Positions 24,235-34,124 of a stretch of 64,000 bases of DNA are shown here, in pieces (position 1 is the stretch's first letter; each line of letters starts with the position of its first letter). Source of the stretch: Pseudomonadota bacterium. GTDB taxonomy: Bacteria > Pseudomonadota > Gammaproteobacteria > Burkholderiales > JABEVD01. Both the position numbers and the translations under genes were made by a program. Where the stretch lies: the NCBI GenBank assembly GCA_021835845.1, contig JAKBJU010000001.1:140908-204907 (forward strand), read 5' to 3'. Below the pieces are notes generated by a model. The model had not been told where the DNA came from. It ran no database searches and saw only the letters and a program-made list of their open reading frames with translations.

Positions 24235-25887
24235 ATGTCAGCCCTTACCCAGTCAAACGCATGGATTGCCCTTCTCTCCCACAAGGAGAAATTTTCCGGA
24301 TTGTCGATGCGGGGGCTGTTCGATTCGGATCCTTCCCGGTTCGACCGGTTTTCCCTGGCATTTCGCGATATCCTGCTCGACTATTCCAAGAATCTGGTCA
24401 CGCCGGAGACGATGAAACTCCTGTTCGAACTCGCCGGAGAGGCGGAGCTCGAAGCCTGGCGGGAAAGAATGTTCCGGGGCGAGAAAATCAACTTCACCGA
24501 AAACCGTGCTGTGCTGCATACCGCCCTCAGGGCCGCAGCCGATCCCTCCAGCAAGCCGGTCATCTGCGACGGCGAAGACGTGCTGCCCAAGATCCGTCGC
24601 GTTCTGGAAAAGATGCGGACCTTTTCCGAAGCTGTCAGGAGCGGAGCCTGGCTGGGCTACACGGGAAAGACCATCACGGACGTCGTCAACATCGGCATAG
24701 GGGGCTCCCATCTGGGACCCTTCATGGTCACCGAGGCCCTGAAGCCCTATGGAAGACCCGACCTCGATGTGCATTTCGTCTCGAACATCGACGGGACCGA
24801 CCTTGCCACCAAGCTCCAGAAGCTCGACCCGGAGACCACCCTCTTCATCGTCGCCTCCAAGACATTCACTACCCAGGAAACCCTGGTCAACGCGAAATCC
24901 GCCAGGAAGTGGTTCCTGGAAAAGGCCAGGGATGCCGCCCACGTGGCGAAGCATTTCGTCGCGCTTTCGACGAATTCGCCGGAGGTCGAAAAGTTCGGCA
25001 TCGATGTCGAAAACATGTTCGAATTCTGGGACTGGGTCGGGGGACGGTATTCGCTCTGGTCGGCGATCGGACTTTCCATCGCCATCGCAGTAGGCATGGA
25101 CAACTTCGAGGAACTGCTCCTCGGGGCAAACGAAATGGACATCCATTTCAGGCATACCCCGATGGAAGAAAACCTGCCCGTCGTGATGGGCCTTCTGGGG
25201 ATATGGTATGTCAATTTCTTCGGCGCAGAATCCCATGCCATCCTGCCCTACGACGAATCCATGCACCGCTTCCCGGCCTACCTGCAGCAGGGCGACATGG
25301 AAAGCAACGGCAAATCCGTCGACAGGGACGGCAATCCGGTCGACTACAAAACCGGCCCCGTCATCTGGGGGGAGCCCGGCACGAACGGGCAGCACGCCTT
25401 CTACCAGCTCATCCATCAGGGCACGCGGCTGATCCCAGCAGACTTCATCGCGCCGCTGGAAACGCATCACCCTCTCGGGGAGCACCACGCCATACTGCTT
25501 TCGAATTTCTTCGCCCAGACCGAAGCCTTGATGAAGGGGAAAACCCCGGAGGAAGCGAGGCGGGAACTCGAGCAATCCGGGATGGATGCCGAAAAAATGG
25601 AACAGCTCCTGCCGCACAAGGTATTCCCCGGAAACCGCCCCACCAATTCCATTCTGTTCAGGAAACTCACCCCGAGAACGCTCGGGGCCCTGATTGCGCT
25701 CTACGAGCACAAGATATTCGTCCAGGGCATCATCTGGAGAATCAATTCGTTCGACCAGTGGGGGGTCGAGCTCGGCAAGCAGCTCGCCTCGAAAATACTG
25801 CCGGAGTTCTCAACGCAGCAGCCCAGCAGCCTGCACGACTCTTCCACCAACCATCTCGTCAACCGCTTCAAGTCGACTTTCCGCTAA
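24235..25887 (+). CDS. pgi: Glucose-6-phosphate isomerase
   Basis: Interconverts glucose-6-phosphate and fructose-6-phosphate, linking glycogen to glycolysis or gluconeogenesis. 550 residues from [20 protein letters not shown]; the ORF-track start is 12 codons upstream inside glgB. Family signatures: [15 protein letters not shown], the [11 protein letters not shown] segment, and [18 protein letters not shown] with the catalytic glutamate region. Its place between glgB and glgA fits a carbon-storage operon. Confidence 0.98.
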   Translation: MSALTQSNAWIALLSHKEKFSGLSMRGLFDSDPSRFDRFSLAFRDILLDYSKNLVTPETMKLLFELAGEAELEAWRERMFRGEKINFTENRAVLHTALRAAADPSSKPVICDGEDVLPKIRRVLEKMRTFSEAVRSGAWLGYTGKTITDVVNIGIGGSHLGPFMVTEALKPYGRPDLDVHFVSNIDGTDLATKLQKLDPETTLFIVASKTFTTQETLVNAKSARKWFLEKARDAAHVAKHFVALSTNSPEVEKFGIDVENMFEFWDWVGGRYSLWSAIGLSIAIAVGMDNFEELLLGANEMDIHFRHTPMEENLPVVMGLLGIWYVNFFGAESHAILPYDESMHRFPAYLQQGDMESNGKSVDRDGNPVDYKTGPVIWGEPGTNGQHAFYQLIHQGTRLIPADFIAPLETHHPLGEHHAILLSNFFAQTEALMKGKTPEEARRELEQSGMDAEKMEQLLPHKVFPGNRPTNSILFRKLTPRTLGALIALYEHKIFVQGIIWRINSFDQWGVELGKQLASKILPEFSTQQPSSLHDSSTNHLVNRFKSTFR

Positions 25888-25891
25888 AGCC

Positions 25892-27292
25892 ATGCGCATC
25901 CTTTTCGTCACTTCTGAAATCTATCCGCTCGTCAAGACCGGCGGCCTTGCCGACGTCAGCGGAGCGCTGCCGGCGGCGCTCCGGTCTCAGGGCGCCGACA
26001 TCCGGATTCTCGTCCCGGGTTACCCCGGCATCCTTTCCAGGCTGAATGATGCCGCGGAATGCGCTATCCTGCCCGAGGGACGGCTTCTGAGCGGCTCCAT
26101 GCCGGATACCGGCGTTCCGGTTTTCGCCCTGGAACACCGCGACTATTACTGGCGCGAAGGCAACCCCTACCTGAACGGGCAGGGCTTCGACTGGCCGGAC
26201 AACGCGGCACGCTTCGGCCTCCTCTCGAAAACCGCGGCCCACCTCGCTTCGAAGCATTCCCCAATGGAATGGAAGCCCGACATCGTGCATTGCAACGACT
26301 GGCAGAGCGGACTCGCCCCGGCATTCATGCATTTTTCCGAAACGCAGGCGAAGAGCCTGATGACCATCCACAACATCGCATTCCAGGGCAATTTTTCTCC
26401 TGACTGGGTGGCAAGGCTCGGGCTTCCCGAGTCCTCCTTCACCATGCACGGCGTGGAATTCCACGGCCACCTGTCCTTTCTCAAGGCAGGGCTCCATTAT
26501 TCGAATGCGATCACGACAGTGAGCCCGAGCTACGCGCGGGAAATCCAGACCCACGAGATGGGATGCGGCATGGAAGGGCTGCTTTCCTGGAGAAAAAACG
26601 AAGTACACGGCATATTGAACGGAATCGACCTTGCCGAATGGAATCCGGCAAACGATCGCCATCTCGCAGCGAACTACGATGCGGCAAGGCTGGATGCGAA
26701 AATCGAAGTCAAGCGCGCGCTCCAGAAGCGCCTCGGGCTGGAACAGAACGACCATGCCCCGCTTCTGGGCGTCGTGAGCCGGCTCACCTACCAGAAGGGG
26801 CTAGACCTCATCGACGGCTGCGCATCCGGGATTTTCGGGCAGGGCGCGCAGCTTGCCGTGCTCGGCAGCGGCGACCACGAGTTCGAGCGGGAATTTTTGA
26901 GGCTCGCCGAGAATCATCCGGGAAAGTGCGCCGTATCGATAGGCTACGACGAAGCGCTGGCGCACCAGATCATGGCAGGCGCAGACATCTTCCTGATGCC
27001 TTCCCGGTTCGAGCCCTGCGGGCTCAACCAGATGTACGGCATGCGCTACGGCACGCCGCCCGTGGTCAGAAAAACCGGGGGGCTAGCCGACTCGGTGGAA
27101 GACAACGAAACCGGTTTCGTTTTCGAAAGCGCGTCGGTCGATGCGCTTCTCGAGGCGATCGGCCGTGCCATCTCCTGCTACCGGGACAATACCGCCTTCA
27201 GGCGCATCCAGAAAAACGGCATGGATCGGGATTTCGGCTGGGGAAGCAGCGCGAGCGCCTATCTCGATCTTTACGAATCGCTGCTCACCTAG
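25892..27292 (+). CDS. glgA: Glycogen synthase GlgA
   Basis: GT5 glucosyltransferase that extends alpha-1,4-glucan from ADP-glucose. The true start is [22 protein letters not shown], four bases after the pgi stop; the ORF-track entry begins 66 codons earlier in another frame of pgi. 466 residues. K15TGGL binds ADP-glucose, and the C-terminal [20 protein letters not shown] is the GT-B donor-site signature. Last protein gene of the plus-strand arm, followed by tRNA-Ser. Confidence 0.98.
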   Translation: MRILFVTSEIYPLVKTGGLADVSGALPAALRSQGADIRILVPGYPGILSRLNDAAECAILPEGRLLSGSMPDTGVPVFALEHRDYYWREGNPYLNGQGFDWPDNAARFGLLSKTAAHLASKHSPMEWKPDIVHCNDWQSGLAPAFMHFSETQAKSLMTIHNIAFQGNFSPDWVARLGLPESSFTMHGVEFHGHLSFLKAGLHYSNAITTVSPSYAREIQTHEMGCGMEGLLSWRKNEVHGILNGIDLAEWNPANDRHLAANYDAARLDAKIEVKRALQKRLGLEQNDHAPLLGVVSRLTYQKGLDLIDGCASGIFGQGAQLAVLGSGDHEFEREFLRLAENHPGKCAVSIGYDEALAHQIMAGADIFLMPSRFEPCGLNQMYGMRYGTPPVVRKTGGLADSVEDNETGFVFESASVDALLEAIGRAISCYRDNTAFRRIQKNGMDRDFGWGSSASAYLDLYESLLT

Positions 27293-27303
27293 CGGGAACA
27301 GGA

Positions 27304-27309
27304 TATAAT
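27304..27309 (+). promoter_or_regulatory. -10 element of the tRNA-Ser promoter
   Basis: A consensus TATAAT ends 16 bases before the mature tRNA 5' end. The matching -35 would fall in the last codons of glgA and is poor. The tRNA could also be reached by read-through from glgA. Confidence 0.45.
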
Positions 27310-27325
27310 GGCGTTCTCTGTTTTC

Positions 27326-27413
27326 GGAGGCGTGGCAGAGTGGTCTATTGCACCGGTCTTGAAAACCGGCGTGCCGCAAGGCACCGTGAGTTCGAATCCC
27401 ACCGCCTCCGCCA
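27326..27413 (+). tRNA. tRNA-Ser (anticodon UGA), CCA encoded
   Basis: An 88-nt class II tRNA: acceptor GGAGGCG pairs with CGCCTCC, the anticodon arm CCGGT-CTTGAAA-ACCGG carries TGA, a long variable arm GTGCC-GCAA-GGCAC is present, the T arm contains TTCGAAT, and the discriminator G is followed by an encoded CCA. It reads UCN serine codons, chiefly UCA. Confidence 0.97.
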
Positions 27414-27500
27414 TTTACCATCCCAGACGGATTCAATCATGCATTGGATCCCGCATGCACATTCAGTAAGTTCAGGACCGGAAACTGGCCCGCCGGCTCA

Positions 27501-27783
27501 TTAAGGAAGCCCTGAACAAGTCCCGCGTGGCCGTGACGGTCGGCTTTGCGGGATGAAACTCGCGAAGCAAGGCGCAGCGAATGGTCATTCCCTTCGCAAG
27601 CCGAGCGACAAGGAGGATCGCCCGCAAAACCCCGTCCCTCAAGGGTTGCGTGAAATCGAGCGCTCGCTTTGTCGCGCTCCTTGGCGTCGTAGACTCGGCT
27701 ACGACCTGCGTTGCGCTTCGCACGATCATCTCGATTTTCCGGCAACACGGCTCATGTGCGACTTGTTCAGGACTTCCCTAATT
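27501..27783. mobile_element. MITE-like element, copy 2 (about 283 bp, inverted relative to copy 1)
   Basis: Bounded by imperfect inverted repeats TTAAGGAAGCCCTGAACAAG (left) and, read inward from the right, TTAGGGAAGTCCTGAACAAG; 24 of the outer 29 bases match. Read on the minus strand, its core aligns with copy 1 across almost its full length (shared blocks AAAATCGAGATGATCG, GCGAGCGCTCGATTT, TTTGCGGGCGATC). The ends differ from those of copy 1. No coding capacity. It fills part of the non-coding stretch after tRNA-Ser. Confidence 0.8.
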
Positions 27784-28087
27784 ACAGGCCATGAGTCAGA
27801 TTTCGCCGATCAACTTGTTCTTGCATCATGCGGGAACCTCCCCTGTCTCTAACAGGCGACACTTATATTCCAATACATTCCAATTAAAATCATAGTGTTG
27901 TGACTTTGACGCGATTCCGGGATCGAACCGCGTCTCTCCTAGGCGACATTCTCGCACCATTGCGGCGAAGCCGGATCTGCTCAATTGAAATAAATACATC
28001 TATTAATCAAGAAGATAGGATAAATATTCAGTTCTGGCCCGATAGTTGCTTCAGACCTTGGGCAGACCATACCACAGGGCCTTGATA
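27784..28087. other. AT-richer non-coding stretch ahead of opgH
   Basis: About 300 bases between MITE copy 2 and opgH without a credible gene. A small hairpin CCTGT-CTCTA-ACAGG is near its start and an AT-rich block at about 27985-28030 probably contains the opgH promoter, but I cannot pick -35 and -10 elements with confidence. A tRNA-like GGATCGAACC fragment does not fold into a tRNA. Confidence 0.4.
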
Positions 28088-29983
28088 ATGAATCCAAACG
28101 ACATTCCCGCTGCAATCCTGCGCCAAAGAACGGCCCCCCCCCTGCTGCGCGGCAGCATGACACCACGCCCATGGACGGGCTTCTGGCGCGGCATGCGGCT
28201 TGCGCTGTCCGGGGTCCGCGACAAGGACGCCGGCATGCCGAGCATCCGCCAAGCCTGGGAGTATGCCGCTTCCCGGAGGCGGAAAACGCTGGTGGCGCTC
28301 GTGGCAGCCAGCACTGTCCTGGCTGCGGAACTGCTTTCCTACGCGCAATCGACGAACAACGCTCACCCTGTGCTGCACTTCATTCAACTGGCGCTGTTCG
28401 TGGTGCTGTTCGGCTGGGTGGCGGCCGGATTCGTGACCGCGCTGATGGGGTTCTGGGTACAATGGCATCCCGACGCGCACGCGCTTTCCCTTGCCGGGAC
28501 TGAGAGCATGACCCTGAGCGGGGATGCCAGAACCGCGGTCATCATGCCGATCTGCAATGAGCCGGCAGGCCCGGTATTTTCAGGATTGCGCGCCACCTGC
28601 GAGTCTCTGGCAAAGGGCGCGTCTGCCGAATTGTTCGATGTCTACGTGCTGTCCGACACCAGCGATCCTGCGCTGCGCGCAAGGGAACTTGAAGCATGGT
28701 CTTCCCTGCGCGAGCAGCTCGGGGAAAGCTGCCGGCTCTATTACCGGGTACGCGAGCGCCGCACCCGGCGCAAGGCGGGCAATGTGGCCGACTTCTGTCG
28801 CCGCTGGGGGAAAAATTACCGCTACATGGTGGTGCTCGATGCCGACAGCGTCATGACAGGCGGGACCATCACCAAATTGGTGCGCCTGATGGAAGCGCAT
28901 CCCCGTGCCGGCATTATCCAGACTTCGCCTCGTGCCTGCGGCGTGCAAACGCTGCATGCCCGCATCCAGCAATTTGCCGGAAGAGTGGCGGGCCGCCTGT
29001 TCACCGCAGGCATGCAGTACTGGCAGCTCGGGGAGTCCCATTACTGGGGCCACAATGCCATCATCCGCGTGGAGCCGTTCATGAAGCATTGTGCACTGGC
29101 CAAATTGCCGGGCAGCGGCGGACTTTCGGGCGAGATCCTGTCGCACGATTTCGTCGAAGCGGCGCTGATGCGGCGCGCAGGCTATCACACCTGGCTGACC
29201 ACCGAACTCGAAGGCAGCTACGAGCAGCAGCCTTCCAACCTGATGGAAGAGCTGCAGCGCGACCGCCGCTGGTGCCAGGGAAACCTGATGAATTTCAGGC
29301 TCGTCACCGAGCCGGGACTTCAGCCGGTTCACCGCGCCATGCTGTTCACGGGCGCCATGGCTTATGTTTCCGCCCCCCTGTGGCTGGGCTTCCTGCTGAT
29401 CAGCTTGAGCTTGCGGCTGCTCGAACCGCACATGCATGCGGCGACCCTGTTCCCCTGGCTCGGCATGTCCTCGACGCTGGACCTGCTGTGGACGTTCACC
29501 TTGTCGCTGCTGTTTCTGCCGCGCGTCCTGGCAGTGATCGCCATCATCAAGCAGGGCGAACAGGGTGCCTATGGCGGCAGCGCTGCGCTCGTCAAAAGCG
29601 CCCTGCTGGAAGCCGGGTTGTCTGCGCTGCAGGCCCCCATCCGCATGATGGCGCATACCCTGTTCGTGCTCACTGCGCTGACCGGGCTGAACCTGGAATG
29701 GAAATCTCCCGGGCGAGAAGCGCAATCCATACCGTGGGGCGATGCGCTGCGCAGATTCATGCCGGTCATGATGGCCGTGGCGCTCGCGATGCTCGCCGTG
29801 TACCATTCCCATCGCGATGCCGTATTGTGGCTGCTTCCGGTCGGATTGCCGCTGCTGCTGGCTGCGCCAATGACGGTATTCACCAGCGAATCCCGGTGGG
29901 GACTGTCCCTGCGCCGGCACAGCTGGCTGCTCACCCCTGAGGAATCCGCCATCCCGGCAGTACTGGTGCGCGCCTGGGCATGA
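28088..29983 (+). CDS. opgH: Glucans biosynthesis glucosyltransferase H
   Basis: Inner-membrane GT2 enzyme that builds the beta-1,2-glucan backbone of osmoregulated periplasmic glucans from UDP-glucose. 631 residues from MNPNDIPAA, shorter than E. coli OpgH (847) mainly at the N-terminus, like the shorter forms in other genera. Motifs: VIMPICNEP, VVLDADSVMTG (donor and metal site), HDFVEAALMRRAGY and the RDRRWCQGN product-binding block, with hydrophobic segments before and after. The glucan protein gene opgD follows, the reverse of E. coli opgG-opgH order. Confidence 0.92.
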   Translation: MNPNDIPAAILRQRTAPPLLRGSMTPRPWTGFWRGMRLALSGVRDKDAGMPSIRQAWEYAASRRRKTLVALVAASTVLAAELLSYAQSTNNAHPVLHFIQLALFVVLFGWVAAGFVTALMGFWVQWHPDAHALSLAGTESMTLSGDARTAVIMPICNEPAGPVFSGLRATCESLAKGASAELFDVYVLSDTSDPALRARELEAWSSLREQLGESCRLYYRVRERRTRRKAGNVADFCRRWGKNYRYMVVLDADSVMTGGTITKLVRLMEAHPRAGIIQTSPRACGVQTLHARIQQFAGRVAGRLFTAGMQYWQLGESHYWGHNAIIRVEPFMKHCALAKLPGSGGLSGEILSHDFVEAALMRRAGYHTWLTTELEGSYEQQPSNLMEELQRDRRWCQGNLMNFRLVTEPGLQPVHRAMLFTGAMAYVSAPLWLGFLLISLSLRLLEPHMHAATLFPWLGMSSTLDLLWTFTLSLLFLPRVLAVIAIIKQGEQGAYGGSAALVKSALLEAGLSALQAPIRMMAHTLFVLTALTGLNLEWKSPGREAQSIPWGDALRRFMPVMMAVALAMLAVYHSHRDAVLWLLPVGLPLLLAAPMTVFTSESRWGLSLRRHSWLLTPEESAIPAVLVRAWA

Positions 29984-30026
29984 GCTGCAGTCAGGCTGCA
30001 AGTAGAAACAAGCATCGAGGTACGCA

Positions 30027-31646
30027 ATGTCTGAATTCGATCGCCGTCAATTTATCGGCCTGATGGCTGCAGCAGCGGCCTCCATGGGAGCGCCCTGGTC
30101 CGGGGCGCGCGCCGCCGCGGATACCGGATCGAAGCTGGGTCCTCCGGCCCCTTTTTCCTGGAACGGATTGATCGAAGAGGCGAAGCGGCTGGCGCATCAG
30201 CCATATCGCCCTTCCCTGCAGCCGGATCAGGATGTGCTCGAAAAAATCGATTGGGCGGCCCACGGACAAATCAGGTTCAAACCCGAAGACGCCCTTTTCG
30301 CGAAGGGTCCGGGGCAGTATCCCGTCGAATTCTTCCATCCCGGCAAGTTCTTCCGCTACAAGGTGAGGATGTACCGTCTCGATGCGGCGCTCGATGCCGG
30401 ACGGCCAGATACCACGATGCGCGAAATCCTGTACGATGGGGATCAGTTCGAGATGCCAGCCGGCAGTCCTGCCCGCAGCATGGGATCCCAGACAGGCTAT
30501 GCCGGATTCCGCATCCAGGAAAGCCGCACGGCTGATCAGTCCCGCCTCGACTGGCGTTACAACGACTGGGCCGCTTTTCTGGGCGCCTCCTATTTCCGGG
30601 CCATCGGCGACGAATATCAGTACGGGCTTTCGGCACGGGGCATTGCCGTCAACGTGGTGGAACAGGGCAAACCGGAAGAATTTCCCGCCTTCACCCGCTT
30701 CTATTTCGAACCTGGCAAGGAAGATTCCGACACGGTGATTGTCTACGCCCTGCTGGATGGCCCGAGCCTTGCGGGCGCCTATCGATTCGCCATGACGCGG
30801 GAGACCGGCGTGGTGATGGACATCGAGGCCAATCTGTTTCTGCGCAAGGATATCGCGCGGTTCGGCATTGCCCCCGTGACGTCGATGTACTGGTTCTCGG
30901 ACAAGGACAAGGCATTCCAGGTGGACTGGCGCCCGGAAGTGCACGACTCTGACGGGCTCGCGCTATGGACAGGCACCAACGAACATATCTGGCGCCCTCT
31001 GATCGACCCAAAGGGCATCAACATTTCTTATTTCGCCGACAACAATCCGCGCGGATTCGGCCTGATGCAAAGGGAGCGGCGCTTCGGCGAATATCTGGAT
31101 GCCGTCCATTACGAGAAAAGGCCAAGCCTGTGGGTCGAACCGCTGGAAGGCTGGGGAAAGGGTACGGTTCAGCTGGTCGAATTGCACACTGAAGAGGAGC
31201 TTTACGACAACATCGTCGCCATGTGGGTGCCCAGCGAAAAGGCCAGGGCAGGATCCAGCCACCGTTTGCGCTACCGCCTCCACTGGGCGGCCAGCGAACC
31301 TTTCGAGACGCCTCTGGCGCGCTGCGTGGCCACCCGCATCGGGCGCGGCGGCGAACCGGCCAACCGCCCTCGCGGAGCGCACAAGTTCGTGGTGGAATTC
31401 AGGGGAGGCGGTCTGGACAAGCTGCCCCAGGGTGCCGTGCCCGAGGCGGTATTGACGACTTCGCGAGGCAAAATCTCCAACGTTGCCACGGAACCCGTTC
31501 CCGATGGCGTTCCAGGGCATTGGCGCACGCTGTTCGATCTGGGCGATTTGGCAGAAGCGGAAAGCCCTGCCGAGATTCGCCTCTTCCTCCGTCATTTCGG
31601 AGAAACGCTCAGCGAAACATGGCTTTATCAGTTTTCTACGATCTGA
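30027..31646 (+). CDS. opgD: Periplasmic glucan biosynthesis protein OpgD (OpgG/OpgD family)
   Basis: 539 residues. The N-terminus has a twin-arginine signal (DRRQFIGLMAAAAASMG, arginines 6-7) with likely cleavage after GARA, which favours OpgD over the Sec-exported OpgG. The mature protein carries family stretches FSWNGLIEEAKRLA, YPVEFFHPGKFF, GYAGFRIQ and FLGASYFRAIG. OpgG/D proteins act in the periplasm on the growing glucan chain. It follows opgH by 43 bases and is the only OpgG/D gene here. Its stop codon coincides with the start of an IS3-like remnant. Confidence 0.92.
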   Translation: MSEFDRRQFIGLMAAAAASMGAPWSGARAAADTGSKLGPPAPFSWNGLIEEAKRLAHQPYRPSLQPDQDVLEKIDWAAHGQIRFKPEDALFAKGPGQYPVEFFHPGKFFRYKVRMYRLDAALDAGRPDTTMREILYDGDQFEMPAGSPARSMGSQTGYAGFRIQESRTADQSRLDWRYNDWAAFLGASYFRAIGDEYQYGLSARGIAVNVVEQGKPEEFPAFTRFYFEPGKEDSDTVIVYALLDGPSLAGAYRFAMTRETGVVMDIEANLFLRKDIARFGIAPVTSMYWFSDKDKAFQVDWRPEVHDSDGLALWTGTNEHIWRPLIDPKGINISYFADNNPRGFGLMQRERRFGEYLDAVHYEKRPSLWVEPLEGWGKGTVQLVELHTEEELYDNIVAMWVPSEKARAGSSHRLRYRLHWAASEPFETPLARCVATRIGRGGEPANRPRGAHKFVVEFRGGGLDKLPQGAVPEAVLTTSRGKISNVATEPVPDGVPGHWRTLFDLGDLAEAESPAEIRLFLRHFGETLSETWLYQFSTI

Positions 31647-31756
31647 CCCTCCCCCGAGAAGTCGCCTTCCAAAGGTGATGTGACATTACGATCACATAGG
31701 AAAGGAAGGCGATGAGGATATCGAAACCGTAATATACGACAGAGTTCCGTGAGTTG
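31644..31756 (+). mobile_element. Probable remnant of an IS3-family element (left end and start of orfA)
   Basis: After the opgD stop the sequence forms a large interrupted hairpin: TCGCCTTCC (31662-31670) pairs with GGAAGGCGA (31704-31712), and ATGTGA with TCACAT inside. An ATG at 31712 opens MRISKP, a stop codon, then YTTEFREL, which reads like the beginning of IS3-type OrfA proteins with one nonsense codon. The likeness ends at about 31756. The identification rests on my memory of the protein family. Confidence 0.45.
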
Positions 31757-31849
31757 CTTAGCAACAGGAGAAACTGGTAGCATGAAACCCATCCCCTAGA
31801 ACATGAAAAAAGGGGAAGGTCCGTCTCTCATCAGAAAAAGTTTCGATTG

Positions 31850-33805
31850 ATGTCCAATCAGTTGCCAAGCCCAGACGCGGAAATCGAGCAAAGACTGCAA
31901 CAAGCCATCTCGCATCATGTTATCGGGCAATTGGCACAGGCAGAATCCCTCTACCTGTCCATTCTCGCAGCCAGGCCCGAGCACTTCGACAGCCTGCACA
32001 TGCTGGGCGTTATCGCCTCTCAAGTGGGCAATTACCATCAGGCCATTCGTCTGTTCGACTTGGCAGCGGAACTGGTTAGCACCAGCGAACAGCTGTGGAA
32101 CAACCGCGGAAATGCGCTGAAAGAAATGAATCAGCTGGAAGCGGCACTTGCAAGTTATGACAAGGCCATCGCGCTCAATCCAGGTTTCGCCGAGCCCTAC
32201 ACCAATCGTGGCAATGTGCTGCACAAGCTGGGCCAGCATGAATCTGCCGTTGCAAGCCACGACAAGGCCATCGCCATCAAGCCGGACTTCGCCCTGGCAT
32301 TTTACAATCGGGGCGTTTCTTTGTATGAGCTGGGTCTGCTTGATGCTGCAATCGAGAGTTTTGATCGAGCCATTGCGCTTCGGCCTGATTATGTGGCTGC
32401 CTACAGCAACAGGGGTGCTTCTCTGATCCGTCTGAAACGATTCGATGACGCAGTTGTCAGCCTGAATCGAGCGATCGAAATCAAGCCGGATTGGGCGCCC
32501 GAGTACGTCAATCGCGGTACAGCACACAATGAGCTTGGAGAATACGAAGTGGCGCTCGCCAATTTCGACAAGGCCATTGCCTTGGGCTTCCATGGTGCGG
32601 AAGCCTTCTATCATCGCAGCATCGCGCTGCATCAGCTCGGCCGACTGGAAGAAGCGCTAGTCAGCTGCAATCAGGCCATAGCATTGAATCCGGAATATGT
32701 TGATGCCCTCTATTATCGAGGCACCATTTTGCAAAAGCTCAACCAGATCGATGCTGCCTTGGCGAGTTACGATCAGGCGATTGCATTCAGGCAGGATTGT
32801 GCTGAGACACATTTCAACAAGTCGTTGGCATTGCTGCTGTCCGGCGAGCTGGAAAGAGGATGGAATCTTTACGAATGGCGATGGAAGCTCGAATCGATGC
32901 CCATGCGCATTTTTCAACAGCCGATTTGGTTGGGCAGGGAAACGCTGCAAGGCAAAACGATTTTGCTGTGGCACGAGCAGGGTTTTGGCGACACGATACA
33001 GTTTTGCCGGTATGCAGAACTGGTTGCAGAACTTGGCGCCCAAGTCATCCTGGAAGCACCCGGGCAGCTCGTCTCCTTGCTGAGTAGTCTCAATGTGCAG
33101 GTCATCATGCAGGGAGAGGCCATGCCTGCATTCGATTATCATTGTCCACTGCTCAGCTTGCCGTTGGCTTTCAGGACCCACCTCGAAAGCATCCCGTCAT
33201 TTCCATCCTACCTGAAGGCAGATGACCAAAAAAGGAGAAAATGGGAAAGCAAATTGCCGCCGGGATCGGCAAAGCGTATCGGCCTTGTTTGGAGCGGGAA
33301 CTCGGCGTTCAAAAACGACAGGAATCGCAGTATTCCGTTATCCGATCTCGTGACTTATTTGCCGAACGGCCATCAGTATGTGTGTCTGCAAAAGGAACAG
33401 AGAGAAATCGACCGGGAGGCGCTCCATGCAAGCGACATCGTATTTTATGGCGAGGAAATCGAGGATTTCTCAGATACTGCGGCTTTGTGCGAACTCATGG
33501 ATGTTGTGATCAGCGTTGACACGAGCGTTGCTCATTTGGCGGGAGCACTGGGTACAAGGACATTGATCATGCTTCCCTACAGTCCGGATTGGCGCTGGCT
33601 GATGGGTAGAGAAGACAGTCCATGGTACCCGAGCGTCAGCCTTTGCAGGCAGAATACGTTGAATGACTGGACGAACGTGCTTGAACAGGTCAGGAGGGAA
33701 CTGATCGATTTGAAGGGACGTTCGATCCCCAAATCATCCCGAAGCACCAAACCAGCTGGACGGGACTCGACGAGAAGATCCTGTCGCTCTATTCCTGCGG
33801 CATGA
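31850..33805 (+). CDS. TPR-repeat protein with glycosyltransferase-like C-terminal domain
   Basis: 651 residues. About nine tandem tetratricopeptide repeats occupy residues 15-330 (for example YDKAIALNPGFAEPYTNRGN). A GT-B/heptosyltransferase-like domain follows, with LLWHEQGFGDTIQFCRYAEL and VVISVDTSVAHLAGALGTRTLIMLP. Such fusions are found in protein- or polysaccharide-modifying clusters; the substrate is unknown. No signal peptide. The final 27 or so residues (after RRELIDLK) are basic and read out of frame through an IS256-family fragment, so the natural C-terminus has been replaced. The gene looks lower in GC than its neighbours and is flanked by IS debris. Confidence 0.8.
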   Translation: MSNQLPSPDAEIEQRLQQAISHHVIGQLAQAESLYLSILAARPEHFDSLHMLGVIASQVGNYHQAIRLFDLAAELVSTSEQLWNNRGNALKEMNQLEAALASYDKAIALNPGFAEPYTNRGNVLHKLGQHESAVASHDKAIAIKPDFALAFYNRGVSLYELGLLDAAIESFDRAIALRPDYVAAYSNRGASLIRLKRFDDAVVSLNRAIEIKPDWAPEYVNRGTAHNELGEYEVALANFDKAIALGFHGAEAFYHRSIALHQLGRLEEALVSCNQAIALNPEYVDALYYRGTILQKLNQIDAALASYDQAIAFRQDCAETHFNKSLALLLSGELERGWNLYEWRWKLESMPMRIFQQPIWLGRETLQGKTILLWHEQGFGDTIQFCRYAELVAELGAQVILEAPGQLVSLLSSLNVQVIMQGEAMPAFDYHCPLLSLPLAFRTHLESIPSFPSYLKADDQKRRKWESKLPPGSAKRIGLVWSGNSAFKNDRNRSIPLSDLVTYLPNGHQYVCLQKEQREIDREALHASDIVFYGEEIEDFSDTAALCELMDVVISVDTSVAHLAGALGTRTLIMLPYSPDWRWLMGREDSPWYPSVSLCRQNTLNDWTNVLEQVRRELIDLKGRSIPKSSRSTKPAGRDSTRRSCRSIPAA

Positions 33806-33831
33806 CAGCTCGGGAGATCAGAGGTACCTAA
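33715..33831 (+). pseudogene. IS256-family (Mutator-type) transposase fragment
   Basis: In the frame offset from the TPR gene the DNA encodes GTFDPQIIPKHQTSWTGLDE followed by KILSLYSCGMTAREIRGT and a stop. This is the conserved N-terminal region of IS256/Mutator transposases (pattern PKHQ..W.G.D.KILSLY..GMT.REI). Only about 38 codons remain, without DDE catalytic residues, so it is dead. It abuts the toxin fragment on its right. Confidence 0.75.
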
Positions 33832-34109
33832 AGAGTTTTCGTGGTGCGATGGATGCGAATTCGTTCAAAACCTGAATGCTGATTTCGCCACAGCAGCCGA
33901 GAATCTCTTCTGCCCGATTCGCTCTGACGTCCCCGGTACTTTCTCAAAGACGCCAGACACTCCTGGCTCCAAGGCTTCCATCTCAATTCGAAGATTCTCG
34001 CACCGACAACATCGATCTCGATATCGTCGCCCTCCTTGAGATCGAGCGTCTCTACCATAGCAGCAGGCAACCGTACTGCCAGACTGTTCCCCCATCTTGC
34101 AACCCGCAT
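33828..34109 (-). pseudogene. AbrB/MazE-type antitoxin joined to a PIN-toxin fragment
   Basis: The ATG at 34109 opens MRVARWGNSLAVRLPAAMVE, a SpoVT/AbrB antitoxin DNA-binding domain with good family match to about residue 60 (SLRKYRGR). The usual C-terminal toxin-binding tail is missing. Immediately after, in another frame (about 33925-33833), the DNA encodes RANRAEEILGCCGEISIQVL then NEFASIA, a typical interior segment of a PIN-domain (VapC-like) toxin. A deletion therefore appears to have fused the antitoxin gene to the toxin gene out of frame, and the IS256 fragment cuts off the rest. Confidence 0.65.
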
Positions 34110-34124
34110 GGCATTACCCCACAT

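Noticed and set aside
27437-27748. Short ORFs inside MITE copy 2
   Set aside because: Homologous DNA in copy 1 does not keep the same reading frame, so no protein is conserved.
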